A DNA stretch of 64,000 bases from Flavobacterium humidisoli (GTDB taxonomy: Bacteria; Bacteroidota; Bacteroidia; Flavobacteriales; Flavobacteriaceae), in NCBI RefSeq assembly GCF_023272795.1, contig NZ_CP096829.1, positions 1,426,001 to 1,490,000 on the forward strand. The letters are read 5' to 3'. A program made the translations under genes and the position numbers. Below the pieces are notes generated by a model. That model saw only the letters and a program-made list of their open reading frames with translations, ran no database searches and was not told the DNA's origin. How positions within the stretch are numbered: the stretch's first letter is position 1; every line of letters begins with the position of its first letter. This document shows, one piece after another, positions 52,302 to 62,600 of this stretch.

Positions 52302-53357
52302 TTATACATTCGCAGCTAACCAGTCACCAACTTCTTTAGTACCGTATGCTTTGCCTCCATTGGCTAAATCTTCGGTAACTACTCCAGCTTCTAGAGCCTT
52401 GTTTACCGCATCTCTCATTGCTTTTCCTTCTTCCATCAATCCGAAGTTTTCGAACATCATAGCAGCAGATAAAATAGTAGCCATTGGGTTGGCAATGTTT
52501 AATCCTGTAGCTTGTGGATATGAACCGTGAATAGGTTCAAACAAAGATACTTCAGCTCCCATAGAAGCAGAAGGCATTAATCCCATTGAACCAGAAATTA
52601 CAGAAGCTTCGTCTGTTAAAATATCTCCAAATAAGTTTTCAGTAATCAATACATCATAAGAGTTTGGCCATTGTACCAAACGCATAGCAACCGCATCAAC
52701 AAATTCGTAGCTTACTTCAACTTCTGGATAATCTTTTTCCATTGCCTGAACTGTTTCTCTCCATAAACGTGAAGTTTCTAGAACGTTAGCTTTATCAACA
52801 CAACATAATTTTTTAGAACGTGTCATTGCTAATTCGAAACCTTTTTTAGCCAAACGCTGCACTTCAGCTCTTGTGTAAACACAGTTGTCAAATGCAGTAT
52901 CACCATTGTCTCTTCTTCCTTTTTCACCAAAGTAAATTCCGCCAGTTAATTCTCTTAAGAAAACTAAGTCAGTTCCTTCAATTCTTTCTCTTTTTAATGG
53001 AGATTTATCTAATAACGAAGGGAATGTAAAAGTTGGTCTTACGTTTGCAAACAAACCTAATGCTTTACGCATTTTTAACAAACCTTGTTCTGGTCTTACA
53101 GGTGCAGAAGGATCATTGTCATATTTAGGGTGGCCAATTGCTCCAAAAAGAACTGCATCAGCATTTTTACAAACTTCATGTGTTGCATCTGGATAAGGTT
53201 CTCCTACCGCATCAATTGCAGCAGCTCCAGTTAAAGCTGGTTTCCAAGTGATTTCATGTCCGAATTTTTTGGCAATAGCATCAGATACTTTTACTGCTTC
53301 ATTTATTACTTCTGGTCCGATTCCGTCTCCGGCTAAAAGGGCTATGTTTAATTTCAT
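52302..53357 (-). CDS. leuB: 3-isopropylmalate dehydrogenase
   Basis: A 351-residue enzyme of leucine synthesis. It starts [20 protein letters not shown] and has the family block [20 protein letters not shown] (residues about 230-249) with metal-binding Asp residues, plus [20 protein letters not shown]. It oxidises and decarboxylates 3-isopropylmalate with NAD+. It is the last gene of the minus-strand leuC-leuD-leuA-leuB set. Confidence 0.95.
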   Translation of the reverse strand: MKLNIALLAGDGIGPEVINEAVKVSDAIAKKFGHEITWKPALTGAAAIDAVGEPYPDATHEVCKNADAVLFGAIGHPKYDNDPSAPVRPEQGLLKMRKALGLFANVRPTFTFPSLLDKSPLKRERIEGTDLVFLRELTGGIYFGEKGRRDNGDTAFDNCVYTRAEVQRLAKKGFELAMTRSKKLCCVDKANVLETSRLWRETVQAMEKDYPEVEVSYEFVDAVAMRLVQWPNSYDVLITENLFGDILTDEASVISGSMGLMPSASMGAEVSLFEPIHGSYPQATGLNIANPMATILSAAMMFENFGLMEEGKAMRDAVNKALEAGVVTEDLANGGKAYGTKEVGDWLAANV

Positions 53358-53369
53358 TCTATATTTTTT

Positions 53370-53515
53370 AAGGTTCTAAGATTCTGAGTTGCTAAGGTTC
53401 TAAGATTTTTACTCTTAGTGGCTTAGTTTTTTTTAAAAGGTTCTAAGGTTCTGAGTTGATAAGATTCTAAGGTCAAAGAAAAATCTTAGAATCTTAGTGT
53501 CTTAGTGCCTTAGGT
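53370..53515. repeat. AAGGTTCTAAGATTCTGAG repeat between leuA and leuB
   Basis: Iterations of TTCTAAGATTCTGAGTTG and GGTTCTAAGGTTCTGAG on one side and CTTAGAATCTTAGTG on the other give a degenerate, partly palindromic tract filling the whole intergenic space and reaching the leuA stop. Confidence 0.7.
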
Positions 53516-55030
53516 AATTATATTAAGCATTTTTTGCGTTGCAATAATAGCTGCAACAGTTTGATCTGAATCTAATCCGCGGGTTTTGAATTCTTTTCCG
53601 TTATTGACCCATGTAATAATAGTTTCGCACAACGCATCAGAACTACTTCCTGGAGGGATTCTTACTGCATAATCAATTAATTTTGGCAGTGTTAATTTCT
53701 TTTGTTTGTAAATTTTAGACAATGCATTCATGAAAGCATCAAACTGACCGTCTCCTTGTGCATTTTCTTCGATTATTTCTCCGTTTAAATTTAAAGATAA
53801 AGTCGTAGATGGGCGCATTCCTTTAGAATGAACCAGCATATAAGAATTTATAGTTATTTTTTCTTCGTAAGTATGACTGTCCAAAACATCCGAAATAATG
53901 TATGGAAGATCTTCTTTTGTTACGGTTTCTTTTTTGTCACCTAGTTCGATAATTCTTTGGGTCACCAATTTCAAATCTTCGTTGTTTAATTTTAAACCTA
54001 ATTCCTGAAGATTCTTTTCGATATTGGCTTTTCCAGAAGTTTTTCCGAGAGCGTATTTTCTTTTTCTCCCAAAACGTTCTGGAAGTAAATCGTTAAAATA
54101 TAAATTGTTTTTGTTGTCACCATCGGCGTGAATTCCGGCAGTCTGCGTAAAAACGTTATCGCCTACAATTGGTTTGTTAGCTGGAATTCTATAACCTGTA
54201 AAAGTTTCAACTAGTTTGCTTACAGAATACAAAGAAGTTTCTTTGATATTGATGCTCGCTTCCGGCATATAATCATTTATTACAGCTACAGTACTTTCAA
54301 GCGGTGCATTTCCGGCACGTTCTCCCATTCCGTTTACGGTAACGTGAAGGCCGTTTATACCAGCTTTTACAGCTTCCATAACATTGGCAACGCTTAAATC
54401 GTAGTCGTTATGTGCGTGGAAATCAAAGTGAATGTTTGGATATTTTGCTCTGATTTTTGAAATAAACTCAAAAGTTAGAGAGGGAATTAAAACGCCTAAA
54501 GTATCAGGAAGTAAAACTCTTTTTATTGGCTGAGTTGCTAAGAAATCTAGAAATTGAAAAACATAATCTGGAGAATTTCGCATTCCGTTGCTCCAGTCTT
54601 CCAGATAAACATTAGTTTCAATATTATTTTCTTTAGCTGATGTTATTGCCTGAGCAATTTCGGAAAAGTGCTGTTCTGGCGTTTTTTTTAATTGATGCGT
54701 TAAGTGATTCATTGAGCCTTTGGTCAATAAATTCTGAACTTTGGCACCTGCTTTTTTCATCCATTCAATTGAAACTCCTCCATCAACAAACGTCAGAACT
54801 TCAATTCTGTTAATATAGCCACGCTCTTCGGCCCAAGAAGTAATGCCTTTTACGGCTTGGAATTCTCCTTCGCTCACGCGCGCCGAAGCAATTTCGATTC
54901 TATCAATATTTAATTCCTCCAACAACAATTGCGCAATGGTCAGTTTTTCTGCAGCAGAAAATGATACTCCAGAGGTTTGTTCACCATCACGAAGTGTCGT
55001 ATCCATTATTTCAATTTTTCTTTTTTCCAT
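53510..55030 (-). CDS. leuA: 2-isopropylmalate synthase (or citramalate synthase)
   Basis: A 506-residue enzyme of the DRE-TIM family: IMDTTLRDGEQTSGVSFSAA is the metal/substrate signature at the N terminus, HFDFHAHNDYDLSVANVMEA the second (residues about 200-219) and LHVTVNGMGERAGNAPLEST the third. The C terminus holds a LeuA-type regulatory domain (KLTLPKLIDYAVRIPPG). Position between leuD and leuB supports a role in leucine synthesis, but the sequence belongs to a group in which some members make citramalate for isoleucine. Confidence 0.88.
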   Translation of the reverse strand: MEKRKIEIMDTTLRDGEQTSGVSFSAAEKLTIAQLLLEELNIDRIEIASARVSEGEFQAVKGITSWAEERGYINRIEVLTFVDGGVSIEWMKKAGAKVQNLLTKGSMNHLTHQLKKTPEQHFSEIAQAITSAKENNIETNVYLEDWSNGMRNSPDYVFQFLDFLATQPIKRVLLPDTLGVLIPSLTFEFISKIRAKYPNIHFDFHAHNDYDLSVANVMEAVKAGINGLHVTVNGMGERAGNAPLESTVAVINDYMPEASINIKETSLYSVSKLVETFTGYRIPANKPIVGDNVFTQTAGIHADGDNKNNLYFNDLLPERFGRKRKYALGKTSGKANIEKNLQELGLKLNNEDLKLVTQRIIELGDKKETVTKEDLPYIISDVLDSHTYEEKITINSYMLVHSKGMRPSTTLSLNLNGEIIEENAQGDGQFDAFMNALSKIYKQKKLTLPKLIDYAVRIPPGSSSDALCETIITWVNNGKEFKTRGLDSDQTVAAIIATQKMLNIIT

Positions 55031-55089
55031 ATTGATATTTCTAATTTCTAACTGTTTGAATGTAACAGGTAAACATATTCTAATTTTTG

Positions 55090-55266
55090 TCGCTGATTTT
55101 ACGGATTCGCTTTGCGAAGACGCTGATAAAACGGATTTTTAGTATGAAGTAAAATAAAAATCCGCGTTAACCTGCGTTTTTGCGATAGCAAATCTGTTTC
55201 ATCCGCGTTCTATTTTTTCTCATTTAATTTAGAAAGACCCGACTGGTTTTGAAACCTGTCGGGTCT
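55090..55266. repeat. Cluster of dispersed repeats between leuD and leuA
   Basis: CGCTGATTTTACGGATTCGC and related words (55090-55212) are followed by a hairpin AGACCCGAC-T-GGTTT-TG-AAACC-T-GTCGGGTCT at 55235-55266, complete apart from one T-T mismatch. No coding potential. Confidence 0.75.
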
Positions 55267-55289
55267 AATATCCTGAATGAGATTTCTAT

Positions 55290-55886
55290 TTAGTAAGGAA
55301 GTTTATCAGCAAAAGCTTTAATATCTTCTTTCATATCTTGTAAATAATCAATGTCGTCAAAGCCATTAATCATGTTGTTCTTTTTGTAACCGTTAATAGC
55401 AAAAGATTCTTGCTGACCAGTTGACAATAAAGTAATAGTCTGTTCTGGAAGATTGATTTCTAATTCCGTTTTAGGATCAGCTTCAATAGCTTTGAAGATA
55501 TTTTCCAAAAACTCTGGACTGATTTGTACTGGTAAAACACCAATATTCAAACAGTTTCCTTTGAAGATGTCAGCAAAGAAACTAGAAACCACAGCGCGGA
55601 ATCCGTAATCGTAAACTGCCCAAGCAGCATGCTCTCTAGATGATCCAGAACCAAAGTTTTTTCCTCCAACAAGAATTTTTCCAGAGTAAGTTGGGTTGTT
55701 TAAAACGAAATCTGCTTTAGGTGTATCGTCTCCGTTGTATCTCCAGTCTCTAAAAAGGTTATCTCCAAAACCTTCACGTTTTGTAGCTTTTAAGAAACGA
55801 GCCGGAATGATTTGATCTGTATCTACATTCTCAATTGGCAGCGGCACTGCACTGCTAGTAAGTATATTAAATTTATCGTATGCCAT
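55290..55886 (-). CDS. leuD: 3-isopropylmalate dehydratase small subunit
   Basis: A 198-residue swivelling-domain subunit with NVDTDQIIPARFLKATKREG near the N terminus and LVGGKNFGSGSSREHAAWAV (residues about 71-90), the hallmark of LeuD. It pairs with LeuC to isomerise 2- to 3-isopropylmalate. A repeat tract separates it from leuC. Confidence 0.95.
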   Translation of the reverse strand: MAYDKFNILTSSAVPLPIENVDTDQIIPARFLKATKREGFGDNLFRDWRYNGDDTPKADFVLNNPTYSGKILVGGKNFGSGSSREHAAWAVYDYGFRAVVSSFFADIFKGNCLNIGVLPVQISPEFLENIFKAIEADPKTELEINLPEQTITLLSTGQQESFAINGYKKNNMINGFDDIDYLQDMKEDIKAFADKLPY

Positions 55887-55894
55887 TTTTGTTT

Positions 55895-56050
55895 TTGCTT
55901 TAGGCTGTTTTCTGCTTTAGGCTATAAGCTGTATGCTTTAAGCTTTTTGCACAGCGTTTATTTTTTATTTGCTTTAGGTTATAAGCTTTAAGCTGTAGAC
56001 CTTTTTTAAATTCTGTTAGAAGCTTAAAGCCTATTGCTTAAAGCTTACAG
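55895..56050. repeat. GCTTTAGGCTATAAGC dispersed repeat
   Basis: Iterated words GCTTTAGGCTATAAGC, GCTTTAAGC and AAGCTTAAAGCC fill the leuD-leuC gap. Same vocabulary as 4178-4240. Confidence 0.7.
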
Positions 56051-56056
56051 CGGGAA

Positions 56057-57451
56057 TTAAAATAATTCCCTTGGATCTGTTAGTTTTCCTGTAACAGCAG
56101 CTGCAGCAGCCATAATTGGACTTGCAAGAAGCGTTCTTGAGCCAGGACCTTGACGACCTTCAAAGTTTCTGTTTGAAGTACTTACTGCATATTTTCCGGC
56201 AGGAACTTTATCATCGTTCATTGCTAAACAAGCAGAACAACCCGGCTGACGTAATACGAAACCAGCTTCAGTCAGGATATCTAAAATTCCTTCTTCTTTA
56301 ATCTGCGCTTCAACAACGTGAGAACCTGGAACTAACCAAGCGGTAACATTATCTGCTTTTTTTCTTCCTTTTACAATTTCAGCGAAAGCTCTAAAATCTT
56401 CAATACGTCCGTTTGTACAGCTTCCTAAGAAAACATAATCAATTGGTTTTCCAATCATCACATCATCTTCGTGGAAGCCCATGTAAGCTAAAGATTTTTT
56501 GTAAGTTTCCTCACCGCCTTCAACTTGTTTGGCATTCGGAATATGTTTTGTGATACCAATTCCCATTCCAGGGTTTGTACCATAAGTAATCATTGGTTCG
56601 ATATCTTCCGCTTTGATGTTTAATTCAGCATCAAAAACAGCATCAGCATCCGTTTTAAGAGTTTTCCAATATTCAACAGCTTTTGTCCAAGCTTCACCTT
56701 TTGGAGCATATAATCTTCCTTCAAGGAAATCGAAAGTAGTTTGGTCAGGAGCGATCATTCCTCCACGAGCACCCATCTCGATACTTAAGTTACAAACTGT
56801 CATACGGCCTTCCATAGTCATGTTTTCAAAAACATCACCAGCATATTCAACAAAATAACCTGTTCCTCCAGAAGTAGTTAATTGAGCGATAATATAAAGT
56901 GCAACGTCTTTTGGACCAACACCTTTGCTTAATTGACCGTTTACGTTAATACGCATTTTCTTTGGTTTAGGCTGCATAATACATTGAGTAGAAAGCACCA
57001 TCTCAACCTCAGAAGTTCCGATACCAAAAGCAATAGCTCCAAAAGCACCGTGAGTAGACGTATGCGAATCTCCACATACAATAGTAGCGCCTGGCAAAGT
57101 AATTCCGTTTTCAGGACCAACTACGTGTACAATTCCATTTTTTTGGTGACCTAGTCCCCAGTGCGAAATTCCGTATTCATTAGCATTGTCTTCAAGAGCC
57201 TGAAGCTGGTTAGCAGAAAGTGGATCCTGAACTGGTAAATGTTGGTTTATAGTTGGTGTATTGTGGTCTGCAGTTGCAAAAGTACGTTGCGGGTATAAAA
57301 CGTTAACGCCTCTTGACTTTAATCCTAAAAAAGCAACAGGACTCGTAACTTCATGAATGAAATGGCGGTCAATAAAAAACACATCTGGTCCATCTTCAAT
57401 TTTACGCACTACATGTGAATCCCATACTTTGTCAAATAATGTCTTACTCAT
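56057..57451 (-). CDS. leuC: 3-isopropylmalate dehydratase large subunit
   Basis: A 464-residue aconitase-family subunit. [20 protein letters not shown] (residues about 128-147), [20 protein letters not shown] and [20 protein letters not shown] supply the three cysteines of the [4Fe-4S] cluster. First gene of the leu set; a well-spaced promoter lies upstream. Confidence 0.96.
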   Translation of the reverse strand: MSKTLFDKVWDSHVVRKIEDGPDVFFIDRHFIHEVTSPVAFLGLKSRGVNVLYPQRTFATADHNTPTINQHLPVQDPLSANQLQALEDNANEYGISHWGLGHQKNGIVHVVGPENGITLPGATIVCGDSHTSTHGAFGAIAFGIGTSEVEMVLSTQCIMQPKPKKMRINVNGQLSKGVGPKDVALYIIAQLTTSGGTGYFVEYAGDVFENMTMEGRMTVCNLSIEMGARGGMIAPDQTTFDFLEGRLYAPKGEAWTKAVEYWKTLKTDADAVFDAELNIKAEDIEPMITYGTNPGMGIGITKHIPNAKQVEGGEETYKKSLAYMGFHEDDVMIGKPIDYVFLGSCTNGRIEDFRAFAEIVKGRKKADNVTAWLVPGSHVVEAQIKEEGILDILTEAGFVLRQPGCSACLAMNDDKVPAGKYAVSTSNRNFEGRQGPGSRTLLASPIMAAAAAVTGKLTDPRELF

Positions 57452-57516
57452 TTTTTATTTTTTTTAATTGTAATTTCTATAACCACAGCAATTTCCTGTT
57501 CATTATAATAGCAAAA

Positions 57517-57546
57517 CAAAAGTAAAAAAAGATAAAAAAGCGTCAA
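57517..57546 (-). promoter_or_regulatory. Promoter of the leuCDAB genes
   Basis: On the minus strand TTG (57546-57544) and TACTTTTG (57524-57517) are separated by 19 bases, a full match to the Bacteroidota consensus. Confidence 0.75.
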
Positions 57547-57977
57547 TTTCGATATTTCATTATATACGATACCCAAACTAATTTACAAATTGCCAAACGG
57601 CTTTTGCAGACTAAAATTTGAAAGAAAAATGATGAAGAAACTGATTTGCTTTTTCTTTTTCGACTTTAATTTTGCCTAATTGTTTTTTGTTTTAATAGTT
57701 TGCAAATTTATCTCAAAATCAATATAAAATATAAGAATTTAATTGAAAAAATCTAACAAAATGAATAAAAATAGTAATAATTGTTAGTTTTAAAATCTCT
57801 GCTTAAAAGACGTTTTTTGAGTTTTTTAGTGCTTTTAAAGGAGTTTTTGATTCGCTATTTAGACTCAATAAAACGTCTAAATACTACGACATCCAAGAAG
57901 TTTATTTTTATGAAATTTTATGAATTTTAAAATAAAAAATATAAGATAGTAAGATATTCTCTCGCGAGTATATAGAA
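57547..57977. other. Gene-free AT-rich gap with one long hairpin
   Basis: No convincing gene is seen. GACGTTTTTTGAGT (57809-57822) pairs with ACTCAATAAAACGTC (57863-57877) with one bulge, around a 40-base loop. A short palindrome CTCGCGAG lies near 57961. Otherwise the sequence is plain AT-rich. Confidence 0.45.
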
Positions 57978-58014
57978 TAAAAAAAGGATAAATAATCGCA
58001 ATGATCATTTATCC
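57978..58014 (-). terminator. Terminator of the PKD lipoprotein gene
   Basis: GGATAAAT (57986-57993) pairs with ATTTATCC (58007-58014); on the minus strand a T-run follows. Confidence 0.8.
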
Positions 58015-58034
58015 TCTTTATACATTTTAATTTT

Positions 58035-59405
58035 TTAGATTTTTTTGAAATTTAGATTAGCATCAACTGCTCCAAGCTTGATTTCAAGAACCGAGATATT
58101 TTCATAACTCGATCCACACCCTGCGGCAAAATAATATAAATCGCCTTTTTTAACAAAACCAGAATTATATAAACCAGGATACGAAATAGATTTTAATACA
58201 TTCCCACTATTATCATATTTTTCTAATCTTTGGAAACTAGATGCAATAAAGCCGTTTTCAATTTCTATAATGCCTTGTATATTTCCAGTATTCGACAGTT
58301 TAATTAGTTTTAATTCGTCGCCTTGACCTGTTGTAATTCTTAATTCATTATGGCTGTATAATGCTAAGTTTCCATTTGTCAATTTTATAGCTTTGAAAGA
58401 GCCATTAACCTGATTCCAATCTATAACGATATCTTTTAAAGTGCTTGTATCAAAAGTTTTTTGACTTGTAATCTCTAGATTTTCATTAAGAAATAAAAGT
58501 AATGGTTTATAATTCAGAAGTGAACTTGATGACGATGTTTCGTACTTGCCTCCAAAAGCAACATAGGTAGTTCCTGTTTTAATAAGATTCCCGATAAATC
58601 CATTTTTAATAGTGCTTTCATATGTTTTTCTGCTTACAAGTTTGCCCTCGTTATTTCTTATTTCAATTGCGGGATTATTTTCATAAGATCCGTAAAAATA
58701 GTATTGGTCATTATTTTTAACAGAACCATAAATTGTACCAGAAGAACCAGACCTAACCGGGTTCCAATCAGTATTAAATTCTGTTTCTATCGTTCCTGCA
58801 TAAGAAGACATAGATTGAACCACATTTACAATTTTATTTCCGTTGTTTAAATATGTTGTTTGAGCATGACCAGAATTACCATTTTTTTCTGTGATAATTT
58901 TAGTTGCAAAAGTTTTAGTTGCATCATCATATTCTACATGTCTGTAGTAACTAGTAGTAGATGTTGTTACAGATCTATATGATTCTGTATAAAATATTTT
59001 ATTATCATTTATTCCAATTTCAATAGGATAAACGTCTGAACCGCCAATAAGCTGATTTTTAAGTAAAAGAGAGTTTTCTGCGTTTACTGTTACAGTAATA
59101 GTGCTTGTGGCAACATTTCCATTTACGTCTTTAATAACTAATTTAACATTGAAGTCTCCAGGACGATCATAATAAAATGTTGGTTCTTTTTCTGTAGAAC
59201 TCGTTTCGTTGCCAAAATTAAAAGTATAAGAAACAATTTCTTTACTGGAAGTAGATTTGTTCGTTACTTTAATGTCATCTCCTACATTAACTGTCGTTGC
59301 AGATAAATTAAATGATGCGGTTAAGTTGTTTTCTTCAGGAGTGTCACTGCTGCAAGAACTTAAAAGGTTTAATAAAATAAATGCAAAAAAGTAGATTTTT
59401 TTCAT
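58035..59405 (-). CDS. PKD domain-containing lipoprotein
   Basis: A 456-residue protein. A lipoprotein signal (KIYFFAFILLNLLSSCSS, Cys about residue 18) is followed by a PKD domain (residues about 28-108; VSYTFNFGNETSS, EPTFYYDRPGDFNVKLVIKD). The remaining 340 residues form repeated short beta segments suggestive of a propeller, with no catalytic motif seen. A TATCTTTG box on the minus strand (59440-59447) is the promoter. Function unknown; probably exposed on the cell surface or in the periplasm. Confidence 0.85.
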   Translation of the reverse strand: MKKIYFFAFILLNLLSSCSSDTPEENNLTASFNLSATTVNVGDDIKVTNKSTSSKEIVSYTFNFGNETSSTEKEPTFYYDRPGDFNVKLVIKDVNGNVATSTITVTVNAENSLLLKNQLIGGSDVYPIEIGINDNKIFYTESYRSVTTSTTSYYRHVEYDDATKTFATKIITEKNGNSGHAQTTYLNNGNKIVNVVQSMSSYAGTIETEFNTDWNPVRSGSSGTIYGSVKNNDQYYFYGSYENNPAIEIRNNEGKLVSRKTYESTIKNGFIGNLIKTGTTYVAFGGKYETSSSSSLLNYKPLLLFLNENLEITSQKTFDTSTLKDIVIDWNQVNGSFKAIKLTNGNLALYSHNELRITTGQGDELKLIKLSNTGNIQGIIEIENGFIASSFQRLEKYDNSGNVLKSISYPGLYNSGFVKKGDLYYFAAGCGSSYENISVLEIKLGAVDANLNFKKI

Positions 59406-59639
59406 AAAATTAATTGTTTTTGTTTTTGACTTGAAGGTTCAAAGATATCTTTTTTTATAAGAAAATCTCATGATTTTTTAAACGCGAAGATTGATAATTC
59501 TTTATTTCTTCAAGCGAAAAAAAAGCGTAAATTTGAACTTACTCCATAATTTACAAAGCGATTTTTTATGTCCCATATAATCAGACGGTTATATTGGAAA
59601 AGTTTGGGATTTGGAGTTTAATTTTTGTATTTTCACTCT

Positions 59640-62600
59640 ATGTATTTAATATTCGATACCGAAACAACCGGATTACCAAAACGCTGGGATGCCCCGATAA
59701 CCGATTCTGATAACTGGCCTCGCTGTATACAGATCGCGTGGCAGCTTCATGATGAGATGGGACAGCTTATTGAGCATCAGGATTATTTGGTAAAACCTGA
59801 AGGATTTAATATTCCGTATGATGCCGAGCGTATTCACGGAATCTCTACTGAATTGGCCGAAGCCGATGGAATCACGCTGGCCGAAGTTTTAGAGAAATTC
59901 AATATCGCTTTAAGCAAAACCAAATTTATCGTTGGACAAAATTTAGGATTCGACGTTAATATTATGGGAGCCGAATTCCATAGAATGGGAGTGGAATCTA
60001 AAATGAGTTCGATGCCTGTTCTGGATACTTGTACCGAAGTTACGGCTTCGTTATTACAGCTTCCTGGAGGTCGTGGAGGAAAATTCAAACTTCCAACTTT
60101 GACCGAATTACACAGCTACCTTTTCGATCAGCCGTTCGCGGAAGCGCACAATGCAACTGCCGACGTTGAGGCAACTACACGTTGTTTCTTAGAATTGGTT
60201 AGAAGAGAAGTTTTTACAAAAGAAGAATTAGACGTTCCGAAGGAGTATTTCAAAGAATTTCAGGAAAGAAATGCTGAGCCATTTAAGTTAATTGGTTTAA
60301 AGCATATCAACTTAAAAGCAGCTTCCGATAAAATCAGAGAACAGCTTAAAGCTTTAGCTGGAGAAGGACAGCAAAATGTCGTTTCAGAAGAAGATAAAGC
60401 CGATTTTAAAGCAGCAAAATTTGCGCATTTACACAATCATACACAGTTTTCGGTACTTCAATCGACTATCGGAATTGGGAATATAGTTGCCGCTGCCGCT
60501 AAAAACGGAATGCCAGCCGTTGCCATGACCGATACTGGAAACATGATGGGAGCTTTCCACTTTGTGAGTGCCGTTATGAACCATAACAAAGCAGCTTCTG
60601 GAAAGAATAAAGCTCTAGTTGAAGCTGGAGAAGAACCAACAGAAACGGAAGTAAAACCAATTGTTGGCTGTGAATTTAATATCTGTGAAAACCATTTAGA
60701 TAAAAGTAAAAAAGACAATGGTTATCAGGTTGTATTGATGGCTAAAAATAAAGCGGGTTATCACAATTTGGCTAAAATGGCTTCGATTGCCTATACCGAC
60801 GGATTTTACTATGTTCCGAGAATTGACCGCAAAATTGTGGAGCAATATAAAGGAGATATCATGGTTTTGTCTGGGAATTTATATGGAGAGATTCCGAGTA
60901 AAATCTTAAATATTGGAGAAAATCAGGCCGAAGAAGCTTTAATTTGGTGGAAAGAACAATTTGGCGAAGATTTCTATCTAGAAGTGATGCGCCACAATCA
61001 GGAAGATGAAAATCGTGTCAATAAAACTCTGATTGAATTTTCGAAAAAACACAATGTCAAATTAATTGCGACCAACAATACTTATTATTTAAATAAAGAA
61101 GATGCCAATGCGCACGATATTTTACTTTGTGTAAAAGACGGTGAAAAACAGGCAACGCCAATTGGACGTGGACGTGGCTATCGTTACGGACTTCCAAATC
61201 AGGAATATTATTTCAAGTCGGAAGAAGAGATGAAAAAACTCTTCGCCGATTTGCCCGAAGCGATTATCAATATTCAGGAAATTATAGATAAGGTCGAAAT
61301 ATATTCTCTTTATCGAGATGTATTGCTTCCTAAATTTGATATTCCAGAAGAATTTATGGTGCCCGAAGATGAAGAAGATGGCGGTGTAAGAGGGGAAAAT
61401 AAATACTTGAGACACCTTACTATGGAAGGTGCCAAAAGACGTTATGGCGAAATAACCGAATCGATTCAAGAGCGTTTGGATTTTGAGTTAATGACGATTT
61501 CAAATTCAGGTTATCCGGGTTACTTTTTGATTGTACAGGATTTCATCGCTGAAGCTAGAAAAATGGACGTGTCGGTAGGGCCAGGTCGTGGATCTGCAGC
61601 GGGTTCGGCCGTTGCGTATTGTCTCGGAATTACCAATATTGACCCAATTAAATACGACTTACTTTTTGAGCGTTTCCTTAATCCTGACCGTGTATCGATG
61701 CCCGATATTGATATCGACTTTGATGACGAGGGTCGTGGACGTGTAATGGATTATGTAATCAACAAATACGGCCAAAAACAGGTTGCGCAGATTATCACTT
61801 ATGGTAAAATGGCGACCAAATCGGCAATTCGTGATACGGCTCGTGTATTGGATTTACCATTGTTTGAAGCCGATAGAATTGCAAAACTGATTCCGGGAAT
61901 GATGCCGTCAAAATGGAATTTGGCGCGTTTTATTTCGGAGAGTGAAGATGAGGTTAAAAAAGCGCTTCGTTCGGACGAATTTGATAATGTAAAAGAATTA
62001 ATCGCGATTGCCAACGAAGATGATTTGGCAGGAGAAACCATTCAGCAGGCAAAAATCCTTGAAGGATCGATGCGTAATACGGGAATCCACGCCTGCGGAG
62101 TAATCATTACACCGTCTGATATTACGAATTATGTTCCCGTTACTACAGCAAAAGATTCTGATTTATATGTAACACAGTTTGATAACTCGGTTGCAGAAAG
62201 TGCCGGATTGCTGAAAATGGACTTCTTGGGTCTGAAGACCCTTACGCTGATAAAAGATACCGTTAAACTGGTAAAATATAGAACAGGAATTGATCTTGAT
62301 CCAGATAATTTCCCGATTGATGATGAAGAAACGTATGCGCTTTTCCAAAGAGGTGAAACCGTTGGAATCTTCCAATACGAGTCGCCTGGAATGCAGAAAT
62401 ACATGAAAGATCTGAAACCAACGGTTTTTGGAGATTTAATTGCCATGAATGCACTTTATCGTCCGGGACCTTTGGAGTATATTCCATCTTTCGTTCGAAG
62501 AAAAAACGGCGATGAAGAAATCAAATACGATTTAGATGCCTGTGCCGAATATTTGTCTGAAACGTACGGAATTACGGTTTACCAAGAGCAGGTAATGCTT

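Noticed and set aside
57636..57680. A tiny Met-Met-Lys-Lys-Leu frame in the leuC upstream gap
   Set aside because: Only about 15 codons, a Phe-run with no signal or neighbour support.
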